A DNA stretch of 64,000 nucleotides from contig CM022298.1 of NCBI GenBank assembly GCA_011799875.1, positions 191,168,423 to 191,232,422 of the forward strand. The letters run 5' to 3'. Made by a program: the position numbers and the translations under genes. The DNA comes from Thinopyrum elongatum (taxonomy: Eukaryota > Streptophyta > Magnoliopsida > Poales > Poaceae). The notes under the pieces were generated by a model that saw nothing but the letters and a program-made list of their open reading frames with translations, did not search any database and was not told the origin of the DNA. Shown piece after piece: positions 43,757 through 55,388 of the stretch. Within the stretch, counting starts at the first letter, position 1. Each line of letters starts with the position of its first letter.

Positions 43757-44899
43757 TTCTTGAACGGCGTAGCCAACCCTGAGGAGTTTCTCCAGCTATA
43801 TGCCCAGAGTATTCTGGCAGCAGGAGGTGACGACAAGGCCATGGCGAACTGGTTCCCTCTGGCCCTCACAGAGGTTCCGCGCTCCTGGCTCCGCAGCCTC
43901 TCAGAGGCCTCGGTATCCTCCTGGGAAGAGCTCCGCAGTCAGTTCATCACGCGCTTCGCAGCTCCGGGGCCCCACGCGGTCGCTTGCATCCTCGGTGGGT
44001 CAAAGGCGCCCGCATCTGGTCGCCACGTCAAGTAGATTTTCCGTCGGGTGAGCGCCGCTTGGCTTCAGCCTGAGACCCCGCGAAGCCGCGCGCGGCACAA
44101 GGTCGCCATCACCTTCGACTCCGGGGACCTCTCCGAATCTACGGCCACTGCCAGTGCACTCCCCATGTTGTGCACGCCCACCATCAGCAATGTTGCGGTC
44201 ACCAAGATTCTCATCGACGGTGGCGCCGGCCTCAACGTACTCTCCGTGGAAACCTTTGAGATGCTTCAAGTACTGTACGACCAGCTCCAGCCAACCAGGC
44301 CATTCTCAGGAGTGACAAAGGGCTCTGCCACTCCCCTGGGACAAGTGAGCCTCTCCGTCACCTTTGACAAGCGTGACAACTACCGCACCAAGCTCATCGA
44401 CTTCGACGTGGCCCGCATCGGCCTCCCGTACAACGCCATCCTGGGATACCCTGCCCTTGCAAAGTTCATGGCAGTGAGCCATCCAGGCTTCAACATCGTC
44501 AAGATGCCAGGCAGCAGTGGTGTCATCACCGTGGCTGGCGACAGAAAGGATACGGTACGGGTCCTCAAGCTCGCCTACGAGGCGGCGGCAGCCTCACGCC
44601 TAGACGCTGAGAGCGCCCCGGAGGCTCCTGGGGCCGTGCCTATAAATAAGAAGCAGTTGTTCTCCCAGGACCGTGCCGAGACAAAGAAGGTGCCTATCGA
44701 CATCAGCGGCTCGGGCCCCACCTTCACCATTGGCGCTGGCCTTCCCCCAGAGCAGGAGGAGGCGCTGGTCGGTTTCCTCTGGACAAACAAGGACGTGTTT
44801 GCATGGGAGGCGTCCGATCTAGTGGGCGTTCCGAGGGAGGTAATCGAGCACCACCTGGCGATATGCCCCGGCGCGCACCCGGTGAAACAAAAAGCGTGA
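43757..44899 (+). pseudogene. Element G shortened gag and protease
   Basis: Only about 40 bp separate the primer-binding site from mid-gag sequence (GVANPEEFLQLYAQSILAA, NWFPLALTEVPRSWLRSL, VSSWEELRSQFITRFAAPG), so the gag N-terminus is deleted. A second deletion joins GRHVK (then TAG 44033) to the protease side: the nucleocapsid part is absent. The retropepsin has VAITFDSGD, the active line KILIDGGAGLNVLS and GLPYNAILGYPALAKF, HPGFNIVKMPG. The frame ends at TGA 44897 and the same frame carries on into reverse transcriptase. Such a gag cannot assemble normally. Confidence 0.85.
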
Positions 44900-47606
44900 C
44901 GTCAAGCACAAGAGAAGTAGGCGTTCATTGTTCAGGAAGTGCGCAAGCTGCAAGAAGCCGGAGTCATTCGAGAGGTGCGGCACCCGGAATGGCTGGCCAA
45001 CCCGGTTGTTGTTCCCAAGAAGGGCGGAAAGGAGCGCATGTGCATCGACTTTACAAGCCTCAACAAGGCTTGCCCTCAAGACCCCTTCCCGCTTCCGCGC
45101 ATCGACCAGATCATGGATTCCACTGCAGAGTGCAATCTGTTGTGCTTTCTGGACGCTTTCTCGGACTATCACCAGATCACGATGGCGGCCGAGGACATCG
45201 AGCAGACGGCCTTCATTTCCCCATGTGGTGTGTACTGTTACACCTGCATCCCCTTCGGGCTAAGGAGCGCCGGTGCCACCTTCCAGCGGCTGATGCACAT
45301 CGCGCTGGGACCGCAGCTGGGGAGGAATGCAGAGGCATACGTTGACGACATCGTAGTCAAGTCATGCAAGGCAAAGACCCTGATCGAAGATCTGGAGGAA
45401 ACGTTCACCAATCTACGCAAGGTGAATCTGAGGCTTAACCCGGAGAAGTGCGTTTTTGGGGTCCCGTCCGGCAAGCTGCTTGGCTTGCTTGTCTCGCATC
45501 AAGGGATCGAGGCCAACCCTGAAAATATCAAGGCAATTGAAAAGATGCAACCGCCTCAGACCCTCAAGGAAATGCAAAAGCTGGCAGGGTGTGTGACTTC
45601 CTTGGGGCGCTTCATCTCTAAGCTTGGCGAGCGCGCCCTTCCCTTTTTCAAGCTGATGAAGAGAACGGGCCCCTTCGAGTGGACCCCGCAAGCAGAGGCG
45701 GCTTTCGAGCACCTCAAGAGGTACCTCATGAGCCCACCCATCATGGTGGCGCCCCATCCTTGCGAGCCCTTGGTGCTCTATTTGGCTGCCATCTCGCACT
45801 CGGCCAGCGCGGCGCTTGTGGCGGTCCGAGAAGAGCGCGCCAGCACCAGCGCGGGGCCTGGCGGCCCGCATAAGGCCGTGCAGCCTCTGCCACCGCAGGC
45901 CAGTGACCCAGGGGTGCACGCGCCCTCCACCGCCTGACGAGGCGCCCGAGTCCCTCGCGTCCCGCGCGAGGCAGGATGCCGTCAATGCCCCGCGCCTCGT
46001 CGTGCTACAGGATGCACGCGCGTGCTATCCTCTGCAGCAAAAGCTCCTCCTCGCGCTCCTCGTTGCTTCTAGGAAGCTGCGCCATTATTTCCAGGGCCAC
46101 CCCATCAAGGTTGTATCCACATACCCCCTGGAGAAAGTGCTGCATAGCCCCAACACTGCCGGCAGAGTCGCTGAGTGGAACATCGAGCTCCAAGCTTTCC
46201 AGCTATAGTTCAGTACGACCCGGGTTATGAAGGGGGCGGCTCTCGCTGACTTCATAGCAGAGTGGACGGATGCTCCTATCTAGGGACTGAGCGAGGACTA
46301 GTCCCTCGCACCCGGCGATGAGACGCCCGATGGCTGGGTCATGCATTTCGATGGCGCCTTCGCGCGACAAGGCGTGGGGGCTAGAGTCATGCTCATTTCC
46401 CCAACCAAGGACAAGCTCTTCTACGCTAACCAGCTCTGTTTCCAGCATGGCGAGAAGGTCTCCAACAACATTGCAGAATACGAGGGCTTGATTGCCGGGC
46501 TTAAGGCTGCGGCCGCTCTAGGGGTCAAGCGCCTCACCATCAAGGGCGATTCCCAGCTCCTCGTCAACTTCTTCAACAAGGAGTACAGACTGAAGGACGA
46601 GCACATGGAGGCATACCTGGAAGAGGTACGTAAAATCAAAAAGCGCTTCTTGGGCTTGGAGTTGCAACATGTCCCGCGTGGCATGAACAGGGAAGTAGAT
46701 GACATCACCAAGAGGGCATCCCGCCACGAGCCTCAGAAGCCTGGCGTCTTCGAGGAGAGGCTCTTCAAGCCGTCGGCTGTGCCTCTAGTGGCAGGCCCAA
46801 TGCTGCTCCGGGAGGAGCCGCCGCCAGCGCCGCCCTCGGGCGCCCCAACATGTGGGCTGACCTCGGGAGCCTGCCCGCTCCTGGCGTTGGAACCTCAGGC
46901 GGGCGACTGGACCGAGGAGTTCAAGGTGTACTTGCTCCGTGGCGCCCTGCCGGAGAAGGAGGAAGATGCAGAGTGTGTGGCTCGGCAGGCCACTGCTTAT
47001 TGCTTGCTGGACGACGAGCTGTACCACAGGCGCCCCAACGACGTCTCGCCCCGGTGCATATCAGAGGAGCAGGGGCGCGAGCTATTGGCCGACATCCATG
47101 GTGGAGACTGCGGGCACCATTCCTCGTCACGCACCCTCGTGGGAAAGGTGTTCCACAGCGGGTTCTACCGGCCTACGGTGCTCCATGATGCCACTGAGCT
47201 GGTCCGATCCTGCGAGGCCTTCTAGTTCCACGCCAAGCAGATTCACCAGCCGGTGCAAGGGCTCCAGACCATCCCGCTCTCATGGCCTTTCGCGGTCTGG
47301 GGACTGGACATTCTGGGCCCATTCCCTCGGGCGGCCGGCGGTTACCGCTACCTCTACGTCGCCATCGACAAGTTCAATAAGTGGGTGGAAGTGTAGCCTG
47401 TGCACACCATCCCCGCAGGATCGGCCATCAAGTTCATCAAGGGCCTCGTGAGCCAATTCAGTGTCCCCAACCGCATCATCACCGACAACGTCCCCCAGTT
47501 CACAAGCAATCTCTTCAGGTCATATTGTGCTAACCTTGGAACGCAGATATGCTACGCTTTAGTGGCGCACCCACGGAGCAACGACCAGGCCGAGCGCGCC
47601 AACGCG
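44900..47606 (+). pseudogene. Element G reverse transcriptase, RNase H and integrase, first part
   Basis: The reverse transcriptase (44939-45800) has LCFLDAFSDYHQITM, FGLRSAGATFQRLM and AYVDDIVVKS. A frameshift near 45850-45930 moves to a second frame with LVASRKLRHYFQGHPI, RNase H (MHFDGAFARQGVGARVML, NIAEYEGLIAGLKAA, TIKGDSQLLV), and integrase (HHSSSRTLVGKVF, WGLDILGPFPRA with Asp kept, ITDNVPQFTS, AERAN). Stops in this frame are TAG at 44918, 46206, 46281, 46299, 47223 and 47394. Element H enters at 47607 within the Ala codon after AERAN, with ACGCG duplicated. Confidence 0.92.
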
Positions 47607-48463
47607 TGTCGGCGTTCTTGGAACCAGGGTACCCAGACTTGCCTGCCTGCGGCCCACAGCGTGGCTCCATCGACGGCCTAGTACAACCCATCTTCAACAT
47701 TGGCAAGACAATACCCACACGAGGCGGACGATGCCAAGACCTCCTGAGGGAGCGGCCTCCCTAGGCTGGCTCCTGAGGAGCGGAGATTCCTATGCAAGCA
47801 CCCATCTCATGAGGTTCAGGTGACGCAAGCCATGACGACCAAGGCCAGGCGGGCACCAGCGGGCGCAGTGCAGCAGGTTTCCTCTTTGGTGCTAAGGATG
47901 CAAGCGCAGGCGCAGAGTCCCGAGGAATCACCCAAAGGTTTCCATTCCCGTGCAACGAGACCAAGGCCGCCAGGACGGCAAGACGGATGTCATCGCCGAG
48001 CCCACCGCGACGTCACGACCAGAAGCTTTGCAGGCGAAGACCACCTTTCATCAGGATAAGATGTACTACTTGTCCCCCTTCAAAATTGGCCGTTGTGGGA
48101 TCCCTTCCCGCCTTCATTTTGGAGGAAGAGGACCAAGGCCACTATATATAGGTTAGCCACCACCATAGGAAGGGGAGATCGAATCCTCAGCTCAAACCCA
48201 CACAAGAACAAACCTCGTGAGGTTGTTCTTCCTCTATACTAGTTCGTCCTTAGCCCCTCGTGAGGCTAATCCACCCCAAAGCAGAAGTAGGGTCTTACAC
48301 CGCAAGGTGGCCCGAACCTGGGTAAACTGCCATGTCTCCTTCCTTTCCTGTTCATCAAGCTAGGCCGTGAGAGCGATGAATTGGTTGGCTGGAGAGGTCG
48401 AGTTCTTCGCACACGCCCCAGAGTTCGAACCTTTCTTGGGTCAGCGGAGCCCTGAATCCGACA
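47607..48463 (+). repeat. 5' LTR of element H
   Basis: This 857-bp LTR (tgtcggcgttcttggaacc to ctgaatccgaca) has a TATA box tatatata at 48143-48150 and the module gcagaagtagggtcttac...gaacctgggtaaac at 48280-48327. Relative to the 3' LTR it lacks about 17 bp near 47715 where the other copy has two ctcgcgagg repeats. Confidence 0.93.
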
Positions 48464-48483
48464 TTTGGCGCGCCAGGTAGGGG
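48464..48483 (+). promoter_or_regulatory. Primer-binding site of element H
   Basis: The sequence tttggcgcgccaggtagggg directly follows the LTR and is the same as in G. Confidence 0.75.
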
Positions 48484-48484
48484 C

Positions 48485-49024
48485 GTGTCGAGGCTCTTCT
48501 CCGACCTTTGCCCCGTTCCTGCCCCCGCCGCCTTCATGGAGGAAGGTCCCCGAGCTTACCTCGAACATTGGGCTGCCAGAGCCGCTCAGGCGGCGCCTGC
48601 CAGCCATGGAGCTTGGTGCCCCTCGCTCCCCGTGAACGTCGCGATCGCCGGAGTGACCGACCGTCGGCGGCACGAGCTACTTCCACCCCCCACTATGCGG
48701 AGCCGCACTCGCATCACGCGTGGTCTTCTAGTTATGCCATGGCATTGTCCCTACGCACTCGCCGAGAGCAGGCGAACATGCGTGCTGTGCTCCTCGTGGT
48801 GCGCGAGTTACTGCGGTGCAGGTTGGCGGAAAGCGGGGATGACGCTTTGCTCGGCCGAGTTACCGAGCTGCTCGACGCCGCCTGCGAGGGCGCAACACCT
48901 TTCTGCATCCCGCCCATGTCGCGGATGCTGTCGAGAGCTTGCGCCCGCCCCCGCGCCGTCCACTCGCCCTTCTGAGGAGAGCATGGAGGACCTCGCGGCA
49001 GGGTCTGGTGCGAGGCGCCGCTGA
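48485..49024 (+). pseudogene. Element H gag N-terminal relic
   Basis: The frame reads SRLFSDLCPVPAPAAFMEEG, RAYLEHWAARAAQAAP, and a +1 frame over the same stretch reads MALSLRTRREQANMRAVLLV, CRLAESGDDALLGRVTELLD. Both look like parts of one gag start separated by a frameshift near 48620-48740. No gag core (KYDG/FxxxFPxxL) follows. Confidence 0.5.
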
Positions 49025-50564
49025 CCCGACCCAAGGTGTGTTTCCCCAGGGCACGGCCGGGGTAGGCGACCCCTCCTGGAGCCACGCTGAAGGGCCGCCC
49101 CCTTATCGACACGACCAGGTGCTAAGGATGATGGGCGGCAGAGCCGGGGGGCTGGGGGCTGGCCTCAGGACGACGGCCCCCAACGCCCCCATACCGCCGC
49201 CAATAGGTTCATTGTACGGGCACAGGGGAAGCCCGTGCGCACTCCCCTCATCGGCTCGGACGACGGAGTCGCCAAGGTCACCCGTGACCGGGGTCCTTTA
49301 CGAGCCGGCCCGGCGCCCCAAGGACGCCTCCCGCGGCAACAATAGTCAGCTATCATCAACACCATTGGGATATGTCGCGCTAACCTTGGATCGCAGGTAG
49401 ATCGTGCCAAGACGGTGCACCTCTGGGGGTTGGCCTCACCTCGGGCCAGCATGACACGCCCGGAGCCAAACAAGGGGCATGCCCCGTGCGCGGCGGGAGC
49501 TCGGCGCAAAGGATTCCCCCACACTGTGGGGCGAGCGGAGCCGGCCCCACCCCGGTGTGTGCAAGCCAGAAGCGGGTCTTCTCTTGGGGAAGGCGCCGGC
49601 GAGCCCTCTCCCCCGGAGGAGGCCCAGAGCCCCCTCACCACCACTCGCGTGGCCCCTTGCCCCTTGGTCCTGTCCTAGTTTCCGGATGCCCCAACGGTGG
49701 CTGGGGGATGCGCGGAGCGGGGTTCCTGCCCAGGGGGCGGGGAGTGTTCCTCAACTCGCCATGACCAAGGCCATGCGCCCGTGAAGATCTCCGCTCGTGA
49801 CACTCTCACGTAATAATGAGTGGGGCTGTACACACCCCGAAGTCTCCTGAGCGCCGCCCTCGGGCCTCATGGGGGCTCCCACCCACGTCCAAGTGGAAGC
49901 ATTGAGCTCTGCACTGGTGAGAAGACTAGTGTAGGCGCCGGACGCGGCCGCCTTCTTTGCTCTTTTTTGTAACCCGATTTGCCGCCTTTGGAATGAAATT
50001 TGGAGTTTCGCACGCCTATTGAAAGAAAAAAGGGGGTGATTTTTTGATTCACAGTGTTCTTTGCTCTTTGATTTATGTTGGAGGCCTGGCTCCTGCCTGC
50101 AACTCCCTCTGCGAGTGCCCCGCAAGCGGGGGCTGGGTGTGGTGTGCGCATCTGGGCTAGCCTAGGCAGCGTCAAGGCCCCCTCGGGGCCAAGGACGTAA
50201 CTGCCGCAGGCCCGCCTGCGCGCACACCTTGCCAAAGCTTTGGCGTTCGACTCCTCGCGCGGCACCCTCAAGCAAGCCAGCAGGCGCGCCAGGGGGCCTT
50301 AAGCTCTCATGAGCCCCCGAAGGGCTCGCCTCAGGAGAGATGTGCCTCTGCGATACAAGAACCCGTCCAAGGCCGCGAACACAAAAGATAAGTCGCGCCA
50401 ACTACTCTAGTCGGGAGCCCTCCGGCTCACGACGGCACGTTCGAAATTAACCTAGAGGGCACATCATTGTTTCATACATTACAGGGGAGCCCCCTCCAAA
50501 AATGCTTTCACGCCCCGTGGGGCCATGCCTAAAATCTGTGTAGGAAAAGCAGGGAATTACAAGC
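49025..50564. other. Element H deletion scar and post-pol region
   Basis: The stretch 49025-49790 is GC-rich without a recognisable domain. From 49790 (gacactctcacgtaataatg) it aligns by eye with 55374 onward in G, including tgtaa(t/c)cgaatttgc, ttggaatgaa and the ccaa(a/g)gctttggcg words. It acts as a shared 3' region. No gene is seen. Confidence 0.65.
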
Positions 50565-53500
50565 CTAGCGGGGTGTGCTATCGTCGGCGTCGCCGTCATC
50601 GTCAACACCATCAGCCCCGCCCTCTTCAGTCGCGAGTGCAGTCACGTCGTCGACAAGGGTGAATTCTTGGATCAGGTCATCCACATGGTCATCCACCCAA
50701 CTCGCCAGGTCGCCCTGGGTTACCCTGGGCACGGGGGCTATCGCGGCGTTGAAGTCGAAATCCGGATTGAGGCTGAGAAGGTAGCTGAAGACGTGTGAGA
50801 ACATGCGCCCAAGGAGATCTCGGCTCTTCTCTTCGATGAGCTGGCGCGCCCTCGCGGCCTTGCCTTCGAGGCAGGTCACGACTTGGGTGAAGAAGCAGAG
50901 GTAGCCATCATCGCCAGCTTCGTACGGGCAGGCGACGCTCTCCTCGCAGATGGTGTGCAAGGCCCGATTGGCCCTGACCTTGAGGTCCTCGAGCATCAAG
51001 GAGCTCTCGCACTGCAGTGTTCGGCGGTAGCTCGCGTCGTCCGTAGCCCTCTCCACAAGGGACGTGACACCCGTGACCTGCTGCTGGAGTGAGGATAGCT
51101 CAGCTTCGACGGCGACCCGGGCTTCTTCGGTAGCCTTCCCGCGCTGCTCTGCCACGGCCAGCTCCACCTTGAGGGCATTAGCCTTGCCCTGCAGCTTGAC
51201 CTGCCGCTGTTTGAAGCAAGTCTCCTGGAGCCCCAGCTTTCGGTGGTATTCTTCGATGAGGGCTTTGCGGATCCCCGCCACCTTTTGGTCAACCTCCAGC
51301 TGAATTCTCGCCTCCTGAGAGGCAAGGGCGTCCTCGGCCGTGGCTACTTGGTGCTCCATCACCTCCAACCGCTAGCGCTCCAGGCTGTGATCCAAGGCCT
51401 TGAGCGCCAGCGCGTCCTCGCGCGCTTGGACTCCCTTCTTGTCTGTAGGGGCCATGCCTGGCAACGCCACCAGGGCGGCTCTGCGCGCCTGGACTTGCAG
51501 CTCAAGGGCGGCGTTCGAGGCTCGGAGCTCCCTCTCGCGCTCCTCGGCCGCCTCACGGTGATGGTCCGCGGCCTTGGCCTCCTCCAGAGCATGGGCGCAA
51601 GCCTCACAAGAGGCCGCAAGAGACTCCTCGGCCTTCGTGCGGGCGCGCTCATGCTGCAAGTGCCCGAGGTTAATGGCGACCTTCAGTTGATGCCACTCGC
51701 GCGCCAGGCGGAGGCCCTCCGCCTCGAGGCATGCATCAACATCGGCAAGCTCCGCCCCAAGCCGACCCAGCGCACTTGTCGCTTCCCGAAGAAGGTCATG
51801 ACGGACGGCGCTGCGTCCGCGAGCGAGCTCCAGCACGCGGCCGAGCCCTTCTTCCGTGCCCCGGACTGTCAAAGAGGCACGGGACGACTCACCCGTCTCT
51901 GGCAGGGGGCTGGTGGCCGGAGCTCCTTCGGCCGCTCCTCGGACCCTGGCAGAGGCGATGCGTGGCCTGGCCCGGCCACTCGAAGATGAAGCCGACGCGG
52001 GGATCGCCCAACCACCGGCAAGAATCAACGGAGGAGCCATCGTCACGCTCCTCGTACCCCAGAGGTGGCCCTGGGGGAAGGGCGCCGGGAGAGCAGGCCC
52101 ATGGCTTTCTAGCGGTGGCTCCGGCTCATGGACCGGCACCACCTCCCGCGCGATTGCTCGGCCCGGGAGGTCTGGAGTCGTGGGCAAACCAGAGGCTTCC
52201 AGAGGTCGCACCCCGGGCGGCCTCACCGCCTCGGCCGAAGGGATCCTGAGGAGCAAAAGTCAGAAAGAATGCGGCGCACGAAAATCCAGGAGGACAAGGT
52301 ACTTACTCATCCACAGCTATCCACTTCCTTTGTTTCAGGGCCCGTGGGGCGCCGCCGCAGCAGCTCCCGAGCTCCTTCCTCTTGCGGAGTACCCCGAGAT
52401 TCGGAAGGTGTACGCCGAAGGCTGGTACGTTGCCCCTCACGACGAGGGCGACAGCCGCATTCAGGGGTAGGGTTCCCCCCGTTCTGCCTGTGGGGGTGTG
52501 GACCGTCACCTCAGGAGCACTTGGTGGTTCCTGCCCTCTAGCAGCCGCCTCAGGAGCACTTGGTGGCGCCTGTCCTCCAGCTGCCGCCTCAGGAGCGCTC
52601 GATGGCGCAAGACCCCCTACGGCCACCCCTGGCGTGTGCGCCACAGGATCGACAGGCACGGGAGCCACCAGGACGGGGTTCTCACGGGGCCTCTCAAGAC
52701 CCTCAGGGCGCAGCCCCCACTCGTCGAAACAGGGCATCTTCTCTATGATGGCCTCCCAGTTCGAGCAGTTGTACAAGAGGCACTCCTCGGCCGGGAGTGT
52801 GGCAGGTGTTGGGTCACCCGTCAGGAGCTGTAACATCGTGCACAGCGTCTTGGAAGGGAGCGAGGGCACCTGAAGCCTCATGGGGTCATTGGGGCCAGTG
52901 AAGGCCCACATTGGGTGAGAATGGCGCTGGAGCGGGGCGATGCGCCGCCGGACGAACTCCCGCACCACCATCGACACCATCACCCCTGCCTCCTTCAGCT
53001 TGGCCAGCCTGGACCAGACACGCGCGAGTCGCCGGTTGACGAGCTTTGCATGTCCCCAACCGCAGCTCGGCTCCACCGGCGCCCGCGGGAGTAGGAGCAG
53101 GGGGCTATGCACAGAGGCTTCCACGTACACCCACTGCTTTCGGAACCCCTTTGCATCCGGGCGGAGTGTGAAGTCGATGCCAGAGCCGGCTGTCGCCGCC
53201 ACCGCCTGGAATGCCACGCACCCCGAGCGCTATCCGCCGTCGACTAGGTGGAGCGAGAAGAAATGGCAGAACAGGGCCATGGACGGGGCGATGCCCACGA
53301 GGGCCTCGCACAGGAAGGCAAAAGCACTAAGGAGGACGATGGACCCAGGGTCCAGATGCAACGCTTGGATCTGACAGTGCGAGAGCACGGCGTTGGAGAA
53401 ATTGGAGAAAGGGGGGACCAAGCCGGCCAGAAGGGCGTGAAGATGGATGGGGATCTCGGTGGCCCCCATGTCGACCAAGGCCCGGGAGGCAGGCCAGACT

Positions 53501-53661
53501 GTCGTCGCCTTCCACTCGTTGGAATCGGCGGCGAGGGCCTGCCAGACCTTGTTCAGCCCCTCCTGGTTGATCACCGTGGACCGGTCCAGCGTGGGTTCCG
53601 ACCCCGGCGAGGGCTCCGCGGGAGCGTGGGCTTTCCCTCCTCTCTTCGACCTAGGATCCAT
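50565..53661 (-). CDS. Antisense gene of element H: PF04195-like domain plus coiled coil, nearly intact
   Basis: Exon 1 runs 53661-52307 and exon 2 52245-50565, with a 61-bp intron (GTAAGT donor, CTCCTCAG acceptor) that keeps the frame (D-E-I-P-S). The N-terminus is MDPRSKRGGKAHAPAEPSPG. The domain follows with MGATEIPIHLHALLAGLVPPF, LLSAFAFLCEALVGIAPSM, VREFVRRRIAPLQRHSHPMW and NCSNWEAIIEKMPCFDEWG. A Pro/Ala linker has three copies of (G)GQxPPSAPEAA-like text. Exon 2 is Glu/Ala/Arg-rich coiled coil (RRAALVALP, EARIQLEVDQKV) ending in an acidic Asp tail. In-frame stops are only TAG 53230 and TAG 51372. Family function unknown; a nuclear or particle partner role would be speculation. Confidence 0.78.
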
Positions 53662-53957
53662 GACGACGGAAGAGGATTAGTGCTGGTGCGAAATCCGGAG
53701 AAGGAGGCTCTAGCTCGCAAGGAAGAAGAGGAGCAGAGGACAGGCGCGGTAGGCAATGAAGGCTCGGCCGCAGGTAACAGTCTTTTTGTCAGCCTGGGCA
53801 GTTGCCGAGGCAGCGTGGGGAAGTGGAGACGCCCATGTCCCGTCAGGCGCCATGCGTCAACTCGGTCCGCAGGTGATTGGGGCCCGGGGCACTTCGCCCT
53901 TGCCCTTTGGCTTTGCCCCGAAGCCAAGTCCGAGCGCACCTTGGGCCCGGGGGCTAC
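53662..53957. other. Promoter-side region of the H antisense gene and polypurine tract
   Basis: It is homologous to 57620-57845 of element G (cgtggggaagtgga, catgcgtcaa, ttgggcccgggggctac). It ends in the polypurine tract cttgggcccgggggctac. I see no clear TATA box on the minus strand here. Confidence 0.65.
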
Positions 53958-54831
53958 TGTCGGTGTTCTGGGAACTACGGTACCCAGACTTGCCTACCTG
54001 CGGCCCACGGCATGGCTCCATCGACGGCCTGGTACGGCCCATCTTTAGCATCGGCAAGACAAGACCCTCGCGAGGGGCCAAGCCTCGCGAGGCGGATGAC
54101 GCCAAGACCTCCGGAGGGAGCGGCCTCCCTAGGTTGGCTCCTGAGGAGCGGATATTCCTATGCAAGCACCCATCTCATGAGGTTCGGGTGATGCAAGCCA
54201 TGACGACCAAGGCCAGGTGGGCGCCAGCGGGCGCAATGCAGCAGGTTTCCTCTTTGGTGCTAAGGAGGCAAGCACAGGCGCGGAGTCCCGAGGAATCACC
54301 CAAAGGTTTCCATTCCCGTGCGACGAGACCAAGACCGCCAGGACGGCAGGACGGATGTCATCGCCGAGCCCACCGCGACGTCATGACCAGAAGCTTTGCA
54401 GGAGAAGACCACCTTTCATCAGGATAAGATGTACTAGTTGTCTCCCTTCAAAATTGGCCGTTGTGGGATCCCTTCCCGCCTTCATTTTGGAGGAAGAGGA
54501 CCAAGGCCACTATATATAGGTTAGCCACCACCGTAGGAAGGGGAGATCGAATCCTCAGCTCAAACCCACACAAGAACATACCTCGTGAGGTTGTTCTTCC
54601 TCTGTACTAGTTCGTCCTTCGCCCCTCGCGAGGCTAATCCACCCCAAAGCAGGAGTAGGGTCTTACACCGCAAGGTGGCCTGAACCTGGGTAAACTACCG
54701 TGTCTCCTTCCTTTCCTGTTCATCAAGCTAGGCCGTGAGAGCGATGAATCGGTTGGCTGGAGAGGTCGAGTTCTTCGCACATGCCCCAGAGTTTGAACCC
54801 TTCTTGGGTAAGTGGAGCCCTAAATCCAACA
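53958..54831 (+). repeat. 3' LTR of element H
   Basis: This 874-bp LTR (tgtcggtgttctgggaacta to ctaaatccaaca) has TATA at 54511-54518 and the CCTGGGTAAAC module at 54648-54696. The following atgcg is the target duplication. Confidence 0.93.
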
Positions 54832-55388
54832 ATGCGGAGGTCCTGAGGGGCCTCAAGATCAGAAGCTTCAAGAAGAAGCTCGAGGCCTACGGTAGGGGTT
54901 GGCCAGACGAGCTGCAGTCCGTGTTGTGGTTCGTCCGCACCACCGCGACTAAGCCCACCAGCGAGACCCCGTTCTTCCTCATCTACGGGGCCGAGGCGGT
55001 CCTCCCGCTCGAGATCAAGCATCGTTCCCTGCGAGTCTTGGCATTCGACAAGGCGCGTCAGGATGTCTCGCGGGGGACTAATCTTGTGCTCGGAGATGAG
55101 GTCCGCCGCCAGGCCTCTCTTCGGGCCGCAAGGTACCAGCAGGCCCTGCGACGCTACCACTGCCGCAGCATCCGCCCCTGGACTCTCGAAGTCGGAGACC
55201 TCATCCTGAGGCGGGTCCTCTCCAGGGAGGGCCTCCATAAGCTCTCGCACATGTGGGAGGGCCCGTTCAGGGTCGCCCGCATCTCCAGGCATGGCGCCGC
55301 GCACCTGGAGACGGAGGACGGGTCCCCATCCAAAATGCCTGAAACATCCAGCACCTCTGCAAGTTCTACCCACGACACTCTCACGTAA
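54832..55388 (+). pseudogene. Element G integrase C-terminal part, resumed after H
   Basis: It continues AEVLRGLKIRSFKKKLEAYG, RTTATKPTSETPFFLIYGAE, VLPLEIKHRSLRV, RYQQALRRYHCRSIRPW, VGDLILRRVLSREGLHKLS and WEGPFRVARI, ending THDTLT and TAA at 55386-55388. This is the C-terminal tail of the gypsy integrase after the catalytic Glu. The segment is fully open. Where the reading frame joins the left part, H's insertion added 7225 bp plus the 5-bp duplication. Confidence 0.92.

Larger units (their letters stand above)
47607..54831 (+). mobile_element. Gypsy element H, pol-less, with long antisense gene
   Basis: LTRs are 47607-48463 and 53958-54831. Duplicated target bases are ACGCG at 47602-47606 and ATGCG at 54832-54836. 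Inside are a primer-binding site identical to G's, a gag N-terminal relic, and no protease, reverse transcriptase or integrase. From about 49795 the text matches G's post-pol region (taataatgagtggggct), so a deletion joined gag to post-pol. Most of the rest is a minus-strand gene (53661-50565). The LTRs, polypurine tract and leader are those of a sister family of G. Confidence 0.93.
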
